Shown here: positions 28,088 to 36,230 of the stretch, in pieces
Numbering within the stretch: position 1 is the stretch's first letter
Layout: each line of letters starts with the position of its first letter
DNA from: JAAXGX01 sp965221595
Lineage (GTDB): Bacteria; Acidobacteriota; Vicinamibacteria; Vicinamibacterales; UBA8438
DNA length: 64,000 bases
NCBI GenBank assembly: GCA_965221595.1
Contig: OZ244900.1
Span: 3,658,001-3,722,000 of the forward strand
Direction of reading: 5' to 3'
Position numbers and translations under genes: made by a program
Notes under the pieces: model-generated
What the model was told of the DNA's origin: nothing
Databases searched by the model: none
The model's input: only the letters and a program-made list of their open reading frames with translations

Positions 28088-29410
28088 CTACCCGGCCCGC
28101 GCCGCGCCGGTGAAGCGGGCCTCCAGCGCCCGGCGCGCCTGCACGGCGGGCAGCGCGGGATCGAGCTCCACGTCGTCCCGGCACACGACCTCGCCCGCGG
28201 CGACGGCGCGCTGCAGCGTCGTCCCGTGCGCAAGCCCGATCGGCAGCGCGCCGCGCGCCAGCGCCGCGGGCGCCGGCAGCAGCTTCCCGTACACGGTGTA
28301 GCCGCCCTCCCCGTCGAGCGTCTCCCCCGCCGCCAGATCCCGCTTCGCGGTCGCCGCCACGTCGCCGACGAAGTCCCGCGGCGCACCGGTTGGCCGCCCG
28401 AGGAGGCCCGCGGCCAGAACCGACACGTTCAGCTCCAGGCCGATCAGGTGGAACGGCTTGTACATCGCCGAGTAGCGGCCGGTGTCGTCGGTGTTCATGC
28501 CGTACTGGCGAAAGCAGGCGGCCGCGTACTCGTTGGGCGCCTCCACCACGACGTAAACGCCCCAGCGCAGGTCGTACGGCACCGGGCGCCCATCGCGCTC
28601 CAGCGACGACACCACCTCGACCTGACCCTTGTGATGGAGTTGCCCGCCGACCGCGGCGGGCCGCAGCACGTGGGCCAGGTGCTCGCGGCTGCAGGGCGGG
28701 AAGCGCAGGCCGTCCGGCGGCGGCGTGAGGCCGGTCGCGTTCGCGATGGCGGCCATCTCGATCGCGGACTTGGTCCCGTCGAGGAACGAGTTGAACATCC
28801 GGCTGTTCATGCCCGCCGCCCGCGCCTCGGCCGCGGTCAGCCCGTAGTGCTCCCAGACCGTGTCCGGGGTCGAGGCATGGTACGCGGGCAGGTACTTCGT
28901 GCCCTTCCCGGCCGCCACCACGTCGAATCCGCAGGCACGCGCCCACTCCACCAGCTCGCAGGTGAGCGCCGGCTGATCCCCGTACGCCAGTGTGTAGACG
29001 ACCCCCGCGGCGCGGGCCTCGGCCGCCAGCAGCGGCCCGGCGAGCACGTCGGCTTCGACGTTGACCATCACGATGTGGCGGCGCGCCGCGCGCGCCGCGC
29101 GGGCATGCAGGATCCCCGCCGCCGGGTCCCCGGTCGCCTCGACCACCACGTCGACGTCGTCGGCCCGAACGGCGTCGAGCGCGGCGGCGGTGAACCGTGT
29201 GCGGGCGATGCGCGCCTCGTCCCAGCCGACCGTGCGGCACGCGCTGCGGGCGCGGTCGGGGTCGAGGTCCGCAATGACGCGCACCTCAAGACCCGCGGTC
29301 GTGGGCGCCTGGCTCAGGAACATCGAGCCGAACTTGCCGGCGCCGATGAGCGCGACGCACACCGGCCGGCCCGTGCGCGCACGCTCCCGGAGCTGCTCGA
29401 GGAGGTACAT
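28088..29410 (-). CDS. COG4091-type oxidoreductase (homoserine-dehydrogenase-like with SAF domain)
   Basis: NAD(P)-binding protein of 440 aa. The Rossmann start is CVALIGAGKFGSMFLSQAP (residues about 18-36), followed by VVVEATGDPAAG and a central domain containing VAAGKGTKYLPAYHASTPD, characteristic of COG4091. The C-terminal ~80 residues (AKRDLAAGETLDGEGGYTVY) are a SAF-like domain as in antifreeze/FlgA proteins. COG4091 enzymes act in catabolism of small hydroxy-acids or sugars. The gene begins 6 bp after the dioxygenase stop, so the two make an operon and probably act on the same compound (inference). Confidence 0.85.
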   Translation of the reverse strand: MYLLEQLRERARTGRPVCVALIGAGKFGSMFLSQAPTTAGLEVRVIADLDPDRARSACRTVGWDEARIARTRFTAAALDAVRADDVDVVVEATGDPAAGILHARAARAARRHIVMVNVEADVLAGPLLAAEARAAGVVYTLAYGDQPALTCELVEWARACGFDVVAAGKGTKYLPAYHASTPDTVWEHYGLTAAEARAAGMNSRMFNSFLDGTKSAIEMAAIANATGLTPPPDGLRFPPCSREHLAHVLRPAAVGGQLHHKGQVEVVSSLERDGRPVPYDLRWGVYVVVEAPNEYAAACFRQYGMNTDDTGRYSAMYKPFHLIGLELNVSVLAAGLLGRPTGAPRDFVGDVAATAKRDLAAGETLDGEGGYTVYGKLLPAPAALARGALPIGLAHGTTLQRAVAAGEVVCRDDVELDPALPAVQARRALEARFTGAARAG

Positions 29411-29416
29411 CCGCCT

Positions 29417-30211
29417 TCAGGCCGGCGCGCCGGCCTGCACGAGCTCGGTGAGGCAGTCGTCGGGCAGCGGCTCGATCGGCGTGAAGTCCCGGTGCGCGAT
29501 CCACTCGGCGCGCTTGAACCGGCGGATGTGATTGTCGACGTGGCAGAGCGAGAGATAGACGATGCTGCGGCTGAACGGGCTGATGTTCGGCGGGCTCGCG
29601 TGGACGAGCGTAGAGGCGAACACGATGATGCTGCCCGCGGGCCCGGTCGGCGCCACGCAGCCGCCGCGCGCGGCGAGGCGCGTTACCGTAGCGCGATCGA
29701 GCGTCCACAGCGGGTAGCTCGTCGTCTCCAGATCGTGTCCGGCCTGGAAGACGCCCTGCTTGTGACTCCCGGGCAGGAACAGCAGCGGCCCGTTGGCGGC
29801 GGTCACCTCGTCGAGGAAGACCGCGATGTTCATCGCCCGCGGCGCCGGCATCTCGTCGTCACGGTGCCACGTGCCGAAGTCCTGATGCCACTGCCAGATC
29901 TCGCCGTCGAACGCCGCCTTGGCGTTGACCTTGTACTGGTGCATGTAGACCGGACCGTCGACGAGCTGCATCACCGGTTCGACCAGGCGCGGGTGGCGTC
30001 CGAGGCGGCGGAACGCCTCGTGATACGTGTGCGCGGCGAACGCGGTGCGTGCGACGCCGGTCGACTCGCGCCACACCTCCTTGCGGTCCAGTGCATACAC
30101 CTCGTCCGCGGCGGCCCGCAGCAGCGCTGCCTCGGCGGGCGAGAAACGCGCCGGGAAGAACAGGTAGCCCTGCTCGTCGAACCGTGCGAGCTCCGCGGGG
30201 GTCAGCTTCAT
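29417..30211 (-). CDS. Phytanoyl-CoA dioxygenase family protein, ectoine-hydroxylase-like
   Basis: Fe(II)/2-oxoglutarate dioxygenase of 264 aa. The facial triad is visible: HxD in WHQDFGTWHRDD (His near residue 108) and the distal His in FASTLVHASPPN, with the 2OG-binding Arg in SRSIVYLS. The block AKAAFDGEIWQWHQDFGTW followed by MPAPRAMNIAVFLDEVTAAN is very close to ectoine hydroxylase EctD. No ectABC genes are in view, and it is coupled to a COG4091 oxidoreductase, so it may hydroxylate imported ectoine or another small zwitterion in a catabolic route rather than make an osmolyte. Confidence 0.88.
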   Translation of the reverse strand: MKLTPAELARFDEQGYLFFPARFSPAEAALLRAAADEVYALDRKEVWRESTGVARTAFAAHTYHEAFRRLGRHPRLVEPVMQLVDGPVYMHQYKVNAKAAFDGEIWQWHQDFGTWHRDDEMPAPRAMNIAVFLDEVTAANGPLLFLPGSHKQGVFQAGHDLETTSYPLWTLDRATVTRLAARGGCVAPTGPAGSIIVFASTLVHASPPNISPFSRSIVYLSLCHVDNHIRRFKRAEWIAHRDFTPIEPLPDDCLTELVQAGAPA

Positions 30212-30267
30212 GACCGTCCTCCTCGCGACCGCCGGCGCGGCGTCGATCGATGCCGTACACTGCGGTC

Positions 30268-30363
30268 ATGCCGAGCGCAGCAACCGCTACCAAGTTTACG
30301 TGGAACGACATGCCGAAGGAACACGTCACCAACCGCACCGACGACTACTTCCAGGACCAGTAG
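30268..30363 (+). pseudogene. Possible N-terminal remnant of a cupin gene (31 codons)
   Basis: A 31-residue frame, ATG to TAG, contains TKFTWNDMPKEHVT, similar to the beginning of small secreted or cytosolic cupins, then ends within ten unrelated residues. It lies in the divergent gap between the dioxygenase and the HAD dehalogenase. Either a decayed cupin start or chance; nothing like a cupin barrel follows. Confidence 0.3.
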
Positions 30364-30388
30364 GCCGCGCGTACGGTGGACGGCCCCC

Positions 30389-31126
30389 ATGCCGCGACTG
30401 ACCGACTACGGCGTCCTGACGTTCGACTGCTACGGCACCCTCATCGACTGGGAGAGCGGCATCTGGGACGCGCTGCAGCCGCTCATCGTTCGCAGCGGGC
30501 GCACCGACGTCGCGCGCAAGCCGGCCCTGCAGGCCTTCGCGCGCTGCGAGAGCCGCCACGAGCAGGCGGCGCCGGCCCTGCGCTATCCGGACGTGCTCGC
30601 GCGCGTGCACCGCAGCGTCGCCGAGCACTTCGGCCTCGAAACGAGCACCGAGCTCGACGCGGCGTTCGGGGCGTCGGTGCCGCACTGGCCCGCATTCCCG
30701 GACACGGCCGACGCGCTGCGGGTCCTGAAGCGGCACTTCCGGCTCGTCATCCTCTCCAATGTCCACCGCGACGGCATCGCCGCGTCCAACCGCAAGCTGG
30801 GCGTCGAGTTCGACGCCATCTACACCGCCGAGGACATCGGCGCCTACAAGCCCGCGGACGCCAACTTCGAGTACCTGCTCGCGCAGGTGAAGACGGACCT
30901 CGGGATGAACCGCCGCGACATCCTGCACACGGCGCAGAGCCTGCACCACGACCATGCCCCGGCGAACCGCTTCGGCCTCGCCAACGCATGGATCGACCGG
31001 CAGCGCCTGTCCGAGGGCGGCGCCTGGGGTGCGACCCGCCAGGTCGAGACCCGGCCATCGACCGCCTTCGTGTTCTTCTCGCTGGGGGAAATGGCCGAAG
31101 CCGTGTCTGCGGCGATTCACCAGTAG
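30389..31126 (+). CDS. Haloacid dehalogenase, type II-like (HAD superfamily)
   Basis: Hydrolase of 245 aa of the HAD superfamily, L-2-haloacid dehalogenase-like branch. Motif I TFDCYGTLIDWESG gives the nucleophile aspartate at about residue 10. Motif II is LSNVHRDGI, motif III lysine is in GAYKPADANFEY, and motif IV acids are near ANRFGLANAWIDRQ. The cap region between residues 18 and 95 is helical as expected. A simple 2-haloacid dehalogenase or a phosphatase with that fold are both possible. The ATG at 30389 has no strong ribosome site; the frame is open for far longer upstream, but without homology. Confidence 0.87.
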   Translation: MPRLTDYGVLTFDCYGTLIDWESGIWDALQPLIVRSGRTDVARKPALQAFARCESRHEQAAPALRYPDVLARVHRSVAEHFGLETSTELDAAFGASVPHWPAFPDTADALRVLKRHFRLVILSNVHRDGIAASNRKLGVEFDAIYTAEDIGAYKPADANFEYLLAQVKTDLGMNRRDILHTAQSLHHDHAPANRFGLANAWIDRQRLSEGGAWGATRQVETRPSTAFVFFSLGEMAEAVSAAIHQ

Positions 31127-31335
31127 CCGGCTGCGAGCCTTGGCTGCACCTGCCAACGCACCCTGCCGGAGAATAACGCTGCCGCCGGGCCCGTGCCGGT
31201 GGCGCGCTTGCCGACAGGTAGCGAGTCTGGCCGCTGCCATCACCCAGCCGTGAAGCGGTCCATACGGAGTCTCCGCCTGGCGGCAGATCGAATAGCATGA
31301 GGTGTGGAGGAGGCTGGTCGCAGCAGGACTTCGGT

Positions 31336-31662
31336 ATGGACGCGACTGCCTGGACTGTCGCGGGAGCTGCCATCGCCATTCTGGTCGCGCTCGCCACGTC
31401 GTTCCGAAGCCTGCGGCACGAGCTGCGCGCCCAGGGTCAGGACCTCCGCGAGCGAGGCGACGCCCAGGGCAAGGACCTCCGCGAGCACATCGACGCCCAG
31501 GTGAGGGACCTTCGCGAGGACATCGACGCCCAGGGCAGAGACCTCCGCGAGCGAATCGACGCCCAGGGCAAGGAGATCAGCCAGCTGCGCGAGCGGATGG
31601 CGCGCCTCGAAGGCCTGCTCGAAGGTCTCCGCGAGGCCATCACCGGCAAGCGCGTCGCGTAG
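31336..31662 (+). CDS. Membrane-anchored coiled-coil protein with 11-residue repeats
   Basis: Protein of 108 aa. An N-terminal membrane helix (about residues 5-22, WTVAGAAIAILVALATSF) is followed by a charged helix. Four near-identical 11-residue units (consensus DLRE-x-IDAQG-x, residues 33-76) are followed by an imperfect fifth and by QLRERMARLEGLLEGLREAI. Hendecad periodicity implies a right-handed coiled coil, so it is likely a rod projecting from the inner membrane. AGGAC is about 7 bases before the ATG. The gene is free-standing and converges on the sugar dehydrogenase gene. The repeat array may expand or contract. Function unknown. Confidence 0.72.
   Translation: MDATAWTVAGAAIAILVALATSFRSLRHELRAQGQDLRERGDAQGKDLREHIDAQVRDLREDIDAQGRDLRERIDAQGKEISQLRERMARLEGLLEGLREAITGKRVA
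31432..31563 (+). repeat. 33-bp tandem repeat, four units, inside the coiled-coil gene
   Basis: Four 33-base units each read CAG-GGn-nnG-GAC-CTC-CGC-GAG and end GAC-GCC, encoding the hendecad; third positions vary a little between units. A fifth, divergent unit follows. A length-variable array is expected between strains. Confidence 0.8.
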
Positions 31663-31703
31663 CAGCCGGCGCCGGGCAGGCGCGTCGAACCGGCCGCACG
31701 CGC

Positions 31704-33002
31704 TCAGTACTGTGCCTCGACGGGTTCGAGCCGCAGCACGGCGCCTTCTGTCGCGTCGACCGTGAGGTACAGCAGCCCGTCGGGTCCCTGCTTGACGTCG
31801 CGGATGCGTCGCTTGAGCTCGTGCAGCATCGTCCAGTCTCCCGCCCGTTGGGGGAACCCGGCCGGATTCAGGACGATGCGGTGCAACTGGCGCGCGCCCA
31901 GGTGCGAGCCGGCACCCAGCGCACCCACGAAGATGTTGCCCTTCCAGGTGGGAAAGCGGTCACCCGTGTAGATGGTGATGCCGGACACGGCCGGCGAGGG
32001 GCTCCAGAACAGGAACGGCTCCTCCATCCCGTCGCGCTGACGGTCGCCGGATCCGATCGGTTGGTTGGCGTAGCCGCGGCCGTATGACACGACCGGCCAG
32101 CCGTAGTTCCTGCCGGGCCGGATGATGTTGATCTCGTCGCCCCCCATCGGGCCGTGCTCGGTCTCCCAGATCTCCCCGGTCTCCGGGTGCACGAACAGCC
32201 CGACCGCGTTGCGGATGCCGAGTGCGTAGATCTCCGGCCGGTAGCCCGACCGACCCACGAACGGATTGTCCTGCGGGACTGTGCCGTCGTCGTTCAGACG
32301 CAGGATCTTGCCGCCGTGCGTGGCGGGATTCTGCGGCTGGTCGCCTCTCGGCATGCCGATTGTCATGATGATCGTGCCGTCGCGCGCGAAGGCGATGCGC
32401 GATGCACACGCCATCCCGCATCTGGCGTCGGACACGAAGACGTCCTCGACGTCGGCGAGAGCCGCGCCCCCCTCGAACCGGGCGCGCGCCAGGGCGACCG
32501 TGGTCGCCGTGGTCGCCGTTCCCGTCCGCCCGCCCGCGGCGGCGCTGGGGGGTTCCGGAAGCGTCTTCGAGTAGGTGAGATAGACGAACCGGTTGTCGGC
32601 GTACTGCGGATGAACCGCGACGTCCATAATCCCCGCCCGCCAGGCGTGCACGTTCGCCCGGGGCACGTTGGCGATCGGCCGCGGATCGAGCACCCCGTCG
32701 CGGATGATCCGCAAGCGCCCTCCCAGCTCGGTGACCAGGATGTCACCGCCCGGCAGAAAAGCGAGTGCCCAGGGGTGCGTGAACCCTGCGATCGGCACCA
32801 CGCGGAATGGCTGCCCGCCCGAGTCCGCGAAGACCTGTGGTCCGGCGGGCAGGGGCACGAGCGGCGTGTCCGCCCCGCGTGCCGCGGCCATGGCCGCGGA
32901 CGCAGCAGGCGCGGTTCGCGGCGGCGGCTGCGCGGCGGACGCAGCGCTGCCGAGCGTCACCGCCAGGCCGAGAGTCACGAGAGTCGGAAGATGGCGCTTC
33001 AT
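31704..33002 (-). CDS. PQQ-dependent soluble aldose sugar dehydrogenase (YliI-like)
   Basis: Exported six-bladed propeller of 432 aa of the glucose/sorbosone dehydrogenase family, oxidising aldoses with pyrroloquinoline quinone. Signal peptide: residues 1-24. Family signatures: FTHPWALAFLPGGDILVTEL, the calcium/PQQ region ARDGTIIMTIG, PEIYALGIRNAVGLFVHP and ETEHGPMGGDEINIIRPGRN then YGWPVVSYGRGY. Length is close to that of YliI/Asd proteins with a longer leader. It is monocistronic; 253 bp without recognisable genes separate its start from exonuclease III. No pqq synthesis genes are in the window. Confidence 0.92.
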   Translation of the reverse strand: MKRHLPTLVTLGLAVTLGSAASAAQPPPRTAPAASAAMAAARGADTPLVPLPAGPQVFADSGGQPFRVVPIAGFTHPWALAFLPGGDILVTELGGRLRIIRDGVLDPRPIANVPRANVHAWRAGIMDVAVHPQYADNRFVYLTYSKTLPEPPSAAAGGRTGTATTATTVALARARFEGGAALADVEDVFVSDARCGMACASRIAFARDGTIIMTIGMPRGDQPQNPATHGGKILRLNDDGTVPQDNPFVGRSGYRPEIYALGIRNAVGLFVHPETGEIWETEHGPMGGDEINIIRPGRNYGWPVVSYGRGYANQPIGSGDRQRDGMEEPFLFWSPSPAVSGITIYTGDRFPTWKGNIFVGALGAGSHLGARQLHRIVLNPAGFPQRAGDWTMLHELKRRIRDVKQGPDGLLYLTVDATEGAVLRLEPVEAQY

Positions 33003-33255
33003 CGGTATGCTCAGTGGTGGACGTTGGACGTCCGACGGTCGCGTTCGGTGGGCCGCATCCCCGCGGCAGCCACGGCTGCAACAATACGAGCACCCGCTGC
33101 CGCGAAACAACCAGAAGCTGCAGCGCGATCTAATCCCGCCATCCCGCCCAAGGCCACCCTCCTTGATCGTCGTCGACATCCCGCGGCGGCCGACTTCGGC
33201 GTGGGCTGCGCCGGCGAGCGGGCCGCGGCCACCTGACGAGCCGCGCACGCCGGCG

Positions 33256-34029
33256 TCAATACTCCAGATCGACCCCGACCGGGCAGTGATCGGAGCCGGT
33301 CACCCGCGGCCAGATGAAGGCGTCGGTGACAAGCGCCGCGGCGGCCGGCGAGGCCAGCACGTAGTCGATGCGCCACCCGATGTTCCGCTCGCGCGCGCCG
33401 CCCCACTGCCGCCACCACGTGTAGTGGTCCGCCTCCCCGGGATGGCGCGCGCGGAAGGTGTCCACCCAGCCGGCCGCCAGCCAGCGGCCCAGCTCCGCCC
33501 GCTCCTCGGGCAGGAAGCCGCTGGTCTTCGTGTTCGCGGCCGGCCGCGCCAGGTCGATCGGCTCGTGCGCCGTGTTGTAGTCGCCGACGACGAGCACGGG
33601 GCCGCGGCGCCGCAACCGCTGCAGCCGGTCGAAAAGTGCCGCGTAGAAGGCCAGCTTGTAGGGTACGCGGCTGTTGTCCCGGTCGCGACCGCTGCCCTTG
33701 GGAAAGTAGACCGACGCCACCGCCAGCCGGCCGAAGCGGGCAATGACCAGCCGTCCCTCGACGTCGAACCGGGGTTCCCCGAGGGCGGTCTCCACCCACT
33801 CGGGCCGCTCACGGCTATAGAGGGCGACCCCGCTGTAGCCCGGCCGCTCGGCCGCCGCGAAGACCGTTTGCCACCCGGCCGGCGCCCGCACAGCCGGCTC
33901 GAGCTGGTGCTCGAACGCGCGCACCTCCTGCAGCCCGACGACATCCGCCCCCGATGCGTCGAGGAAGTCGAGAAACCCCTTCCGGGCGCAGGCGCGCAGC
34001 CCGTTGACGTTCCAGCTCACGACACGCAC
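33256..34029 (-). CDS. xthA: Exodeoxyribonuclease III / AP endonuclease
   Basis: Cytoplasmic repair enzyme of 257 aa that cuts DNA at abasic sites. All ExoIII blocks are present in order: SWNVNGLRA, LQEVRAFEHQL, FPKGSGRDRDNSRVPYKLAF, GDYNTAHEPIDLARPAANTK, ERNIGWRIDYVLAS and the catalytic GSDHCPVGV at the end. The GTG at 34029 (VRVVSWNVNG) is chosen because family proteins begin just before this strand; an ATG 18 codons upstream is possible. It marks the resident side of the boundary with the lower-GC ATPase island. Confidence 0.94.
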   Translation of the reverse strand: MRVVSWNVNGLRACARKGFLDFLDASGADVVGLQEVRAFEHQLEPAVRAPAGWQTVFAAAERPGYSGVALYSRERPEWVETALGEPRFDVEGRLVIARFGRLAVASVYFPKGSGRDRDNSRVPYKLAFYAALFDRLQRLRRRGPVLVVGDYNTAHEPIDLARPAANTKTSGFLPEERAELGRWLAAGWVDTFRARHPGEADHYTWWRQWGGARERNIGWRIDYVLASPAAAALVTDAFIWPRVTGSDHCPVGVDLEY

Positions 34030-34114
34030 GGCGCCACAAGAAGGCCATCGGCCATGCGGTACCGCGGCTCCGAACCGGCCCACACTTGTGCATTTCCGCT
34101 GGCGTCATGCAACA

Positions 34115-34657
34115 TCAGTCGCCCACCAATGCTTGAACGGATACTCGCGGACCGACGAATGTTCTCACCTCAATGTCCATATACTTTTCCTGGCGAATCC
34201 TGGTCTTCGGGTCAGCTCTGACTGACTGTTTATCCAGTCTCTCACTCACCTTTTCGAAGACAATGGCATAACGCACCGCTACCGGATGCTCTTTCTGCGT
34301 CGAACCCTGTTCGACCAGACACACAGATCGGAGGTACTTCAAGATCGGCAGCGACCGTCGCAATTGCTCGCGAGGTCTCTTGTAATTTTTGTCGGTTTTC
34401 TTGAGCTCCAAAAAGAGCGCCCATGTTTCGGCGTCTCTTTCAAAAACCAACAAATAATCACATACCTTTCTGCATGAACCTCCGAGCTTCGACGCGTGGC
34501 CAACGCGTTCCAAGTTGATCGCCACACCGTCTGCGGGAATGCCAACGACGGTTACGTCCATACCTGCCTTTTTCTCTCGCAGCCTCAAGGAATTGGTTTC
34601 CACTCCCACAACCACATCCGATGCCAAAACGTCTACCAGTGCGGGTCCAAACTCCAT
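34115..34657 (-). CDS. Putative PD-(D/E)XK-like nuclease partner of OLD-type ATPase
   Basis: Protein of 180 aa that I do not recognise as a named family. The core shows a PD-(D/E)XK-like arrangement: D67 in KVCDYLLVF, E84-x-K86 in ALFLELKK on the next strand, then a helix with Q98 in REQLRRSLPIL. That is the spacing of restriction-type nucleases. N-terminal residues 20-60 form predicted strands; the last 40 are basic and then hydrophobic. It begins one base after the ATPase stop, so it is the second gene of a strict two-gene operon. G+C is near 50% and codons are unlike the neighbours, indicating transfer. A DNA- or RNA-cutting effector switched by the ATPase is the working hypothesis. Confidence 0.75.
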   Translation of the reverse strand: MEFGPALVDVLASDVVVGVETNSLRLREKKAGMDVTVVGIPADGVAINLERVGHASKLGGSCRKVCDYLLVFERDAETWALFLELKKTDKNYKRPREQLRRSLPILKYLRSVCLVEQGSTQKEHPVAVRYAIVFEKVSERLDKQSVRADPKTRIRQEKYMDIEVRTFVGPRVSVQALVGD

Positions 34658-34658
34658 G

Positions 34659-36092
34659 CTACTCGTTCACACCCTCTGCGACACAGGATGCCAGGTTGTT
34701 GGCCACCCTGTTGATATCATCAATCGTCCTGTCAAAATTCGGCATCTCGATCCCGAACTCGTCCACCCTGCACTTGGTCAGACCATTGTTCTCTGCAATG
34801 TATGCGCGGATTCTCTGGGGCGAAATGCAATCACTTTCTTTATATCCGAGTTCTTCGACAATCTTCGGCTTGTTTGAGAAAACAGGATTGTTCAGCATGA
34901 CCAGGTTGTTGATCTCCTTGATCAGGTAATCACTATGGGTGGTGACCAGTACCTTCAAACCGACCCGTACCATGCGCGCCAGCAGACGCGCAAGCAGTCT
35001 CTGGTTGGTTGTGTCGAGATGACCTTCCGGCTCGTCGATGATGACCAAGTGGTCTTTGCAGGCCATGTGCCGCAAGAAGAAGTACAGGTCGGAAAGACCG
35101 CGGGCGGAAGAAGACGCTAAGTGAAGCGGAATGACGAAGCGACGGGATCCCCGGGCGCTCGAACGAAACTCAATGTTCGCGTCCGATGCCCTATAGTACC
35201 CGTTCATCAAATCTCTGATCTCGTTGAACAGGCCCTCATCATACACCTCGCTGTGCTGCTTTCGGATGTCAAAGATGCCTCTTGTATAATTGATGTTGTG
35301 CTTGATTGGCAATGCGTACCGGCTCAAGCTCTCGTCTATGAGCAGAAACGGAAACCGATCCCTCCGCTTCCGGTCGCCTATTTTCTGCAGCAGGTCGACG
35401 AGTTGGTTCTTCGTAAAGTCGAGCTCCTTGTAGAACAGCGAAATTCCAAAGCGCTCAGCGGACAGGACGAAGGGTTCCAGCGCCAGTTCCGGAAACAGGA
35501 ACCGGAGATAGAAACGTTGGATGCCATAGTAGAATTTCCCGGGAGCCGGATTGTTCTTTCCCGGGCTGCCTCCCGAAATCCGTACATTCACGCCGTCATA
35601 GTGAGCAGAGAGCATCTCGCCAGCGCGAACCTGGAGGAATTCGGCGGGTTGGTGTTGATGAAGGCCTGGACCGAGGTTGACGGCGATTGAAGCGTGCTTG
35701 AAGGCATCCACCGATGAGTTGAACACCATCGCCAGAGCCTTCGCGGAAAAAGACCGCGTCAACGCTCGCATCAGGGTTCGACGCTCGCGCTTGAGTCCTT
35801 CAGCATTGAGCGCAACTGTGGCCTCACCCTTTTCGACAAGCTGCTTGTAGATCTCGTCAACCACCCAGTGCGACGATCTGGTTCCAGGCTGTTTCGATTC
35901 GTCACGTGCGGGATCAATGGTATCCCACATCTTCAGGAAACCATACAACGTATAGACAAGGTACGTCTTGCCGGTGTTGTTGCGGCCGGCAATCACGGTA
36001 AGTGAACCGAGTTCCAGATCGGCGTTCGTGATCGGGCCGATGTTCTTGAAGCTGAATGTGATCGGCCCGGGTTCAGCTTCGGTGCGATCCAT
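34659..36092 (-). CDS. AAA15/OLD-type ABC ATPase of a two-gene defence-like operon
   Basis: ATPase of 477 aa with the ABC-like AAA fold of OLD/RecF-type proteins. Walker A is GRNNTGKT at residues 36-43, after ITFSFKNIGPITNADLELGS. The long insertion (about 60-320) replaces a coiled coil. The signature-like SSSARGLSDLYFF (near 330), Walker B HLVIIDEPEGHLD (about 343-355) and H-loop VTTHSDYLI (about 384) complete the site. There is no TOPRIM domain, unlike OLD itself, so nuclease activity must come from the partner. AGGAA lies 8 bases before the ATG. The low G+C content and its place between housekeeping-like genes point to horizontal gain; such sensor-effector pairs act in phage defence (PARIS, Septu, Gabija are distant parallels). 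Confidence 0.85.
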   Translation of the reverse strand: MDRTEAEPGPITFSFKNIGPITNADLELGSLTVIAGRNNTGKTYLVYTLYGFLKMWDTIDPARDESKQPGTRSSHWVVDEIYKQLVEKGEATVALNAEGLKRERRTLMRALTRSFSAKALAMVFNSSVDAFKHASIAVNLGPGLHQHQPAEFLQVRAGEMLSAHYDGVNVRISGGSPGKNNPAPGKFYYGIQRFYLRFLFPELALEPFVLSAERFGISLFYKELDFTKNQLVDLLQKIGDRKRRDRFPFLLIDESLSRYALPIKHNINYTRGIFDIRKQHSEVYDEGLFNEIRDLMNGYYRASDANIEFRSSARGSRRFVIPLHLASSSARGLSDLYFFLRHMACKDHLVIIDEPEGHLDTTNQRLLARLLARMVRVGLKVLVTTHSDYLIKEINNLVMLNNPVFSNKPKIVEELGYKESDCISPQRIRAYIAENNGLTKCRVDEFGIEMPNFDRTIDDINRVANNLASCVAEGVNE

Positions 36093-36138
36093 GTGTGCTT
36101 TCCTTTGAGCGGTCGCGCGATTGTCTTTATTGGATCAC

Positions 36139-36163
36139 GCGCTCCGGCAACGCTGCGGAGCGC
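36139..36163. terminator. Hairpin between serine hydrolase and ATPase operon
   Basis: An 8-bp stem GCGCTCCG/CGGAGCGC with a 9-base loop lies 68 bp after the serine hydrolase stop and 47 bp before the ATPase start, both on the minus strand. It has no T-run, so it could be a weak terminator for the hydrolase or an operator for the ATPase operon. Confidence 0.35.
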
Positions 36164-36230
36164 CCGATCCGGAGAGCGGAGCCGGCCAGTTGAGAACCTG
36201 CGCTGCGGGCGCTATCCGCCCCCGGGACCG

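Noticed and set aside
30268..30363. A real small protein gene.
   Set aside because: Only 31 codons with partial cupin-like sequence and no ribosome site; listed as a possible remnant only.
31432..31563. 33-bp repeats considered as a CRISPR array.
   Set aside because: Units are directly adjacent with no unique spacers and lie in a coding frame giving a hendecad coiled coil.
33003..33255. Possible small gene between the sugar dehydrogenase and exonuclease III.
   Set aside because: Frames on both strands are short or Arg/Ser-rich without motif or ribosome site; treated as intergenic DNA.
34659..36092. The ATPase as RecF, SMC or a classical OLD nuclease.
   Set aside because: RecF would be ~360 aa near dnaN, SMC has long coiled coils, and OLD has a C-terminal TOPRIM domain; none is seen here.
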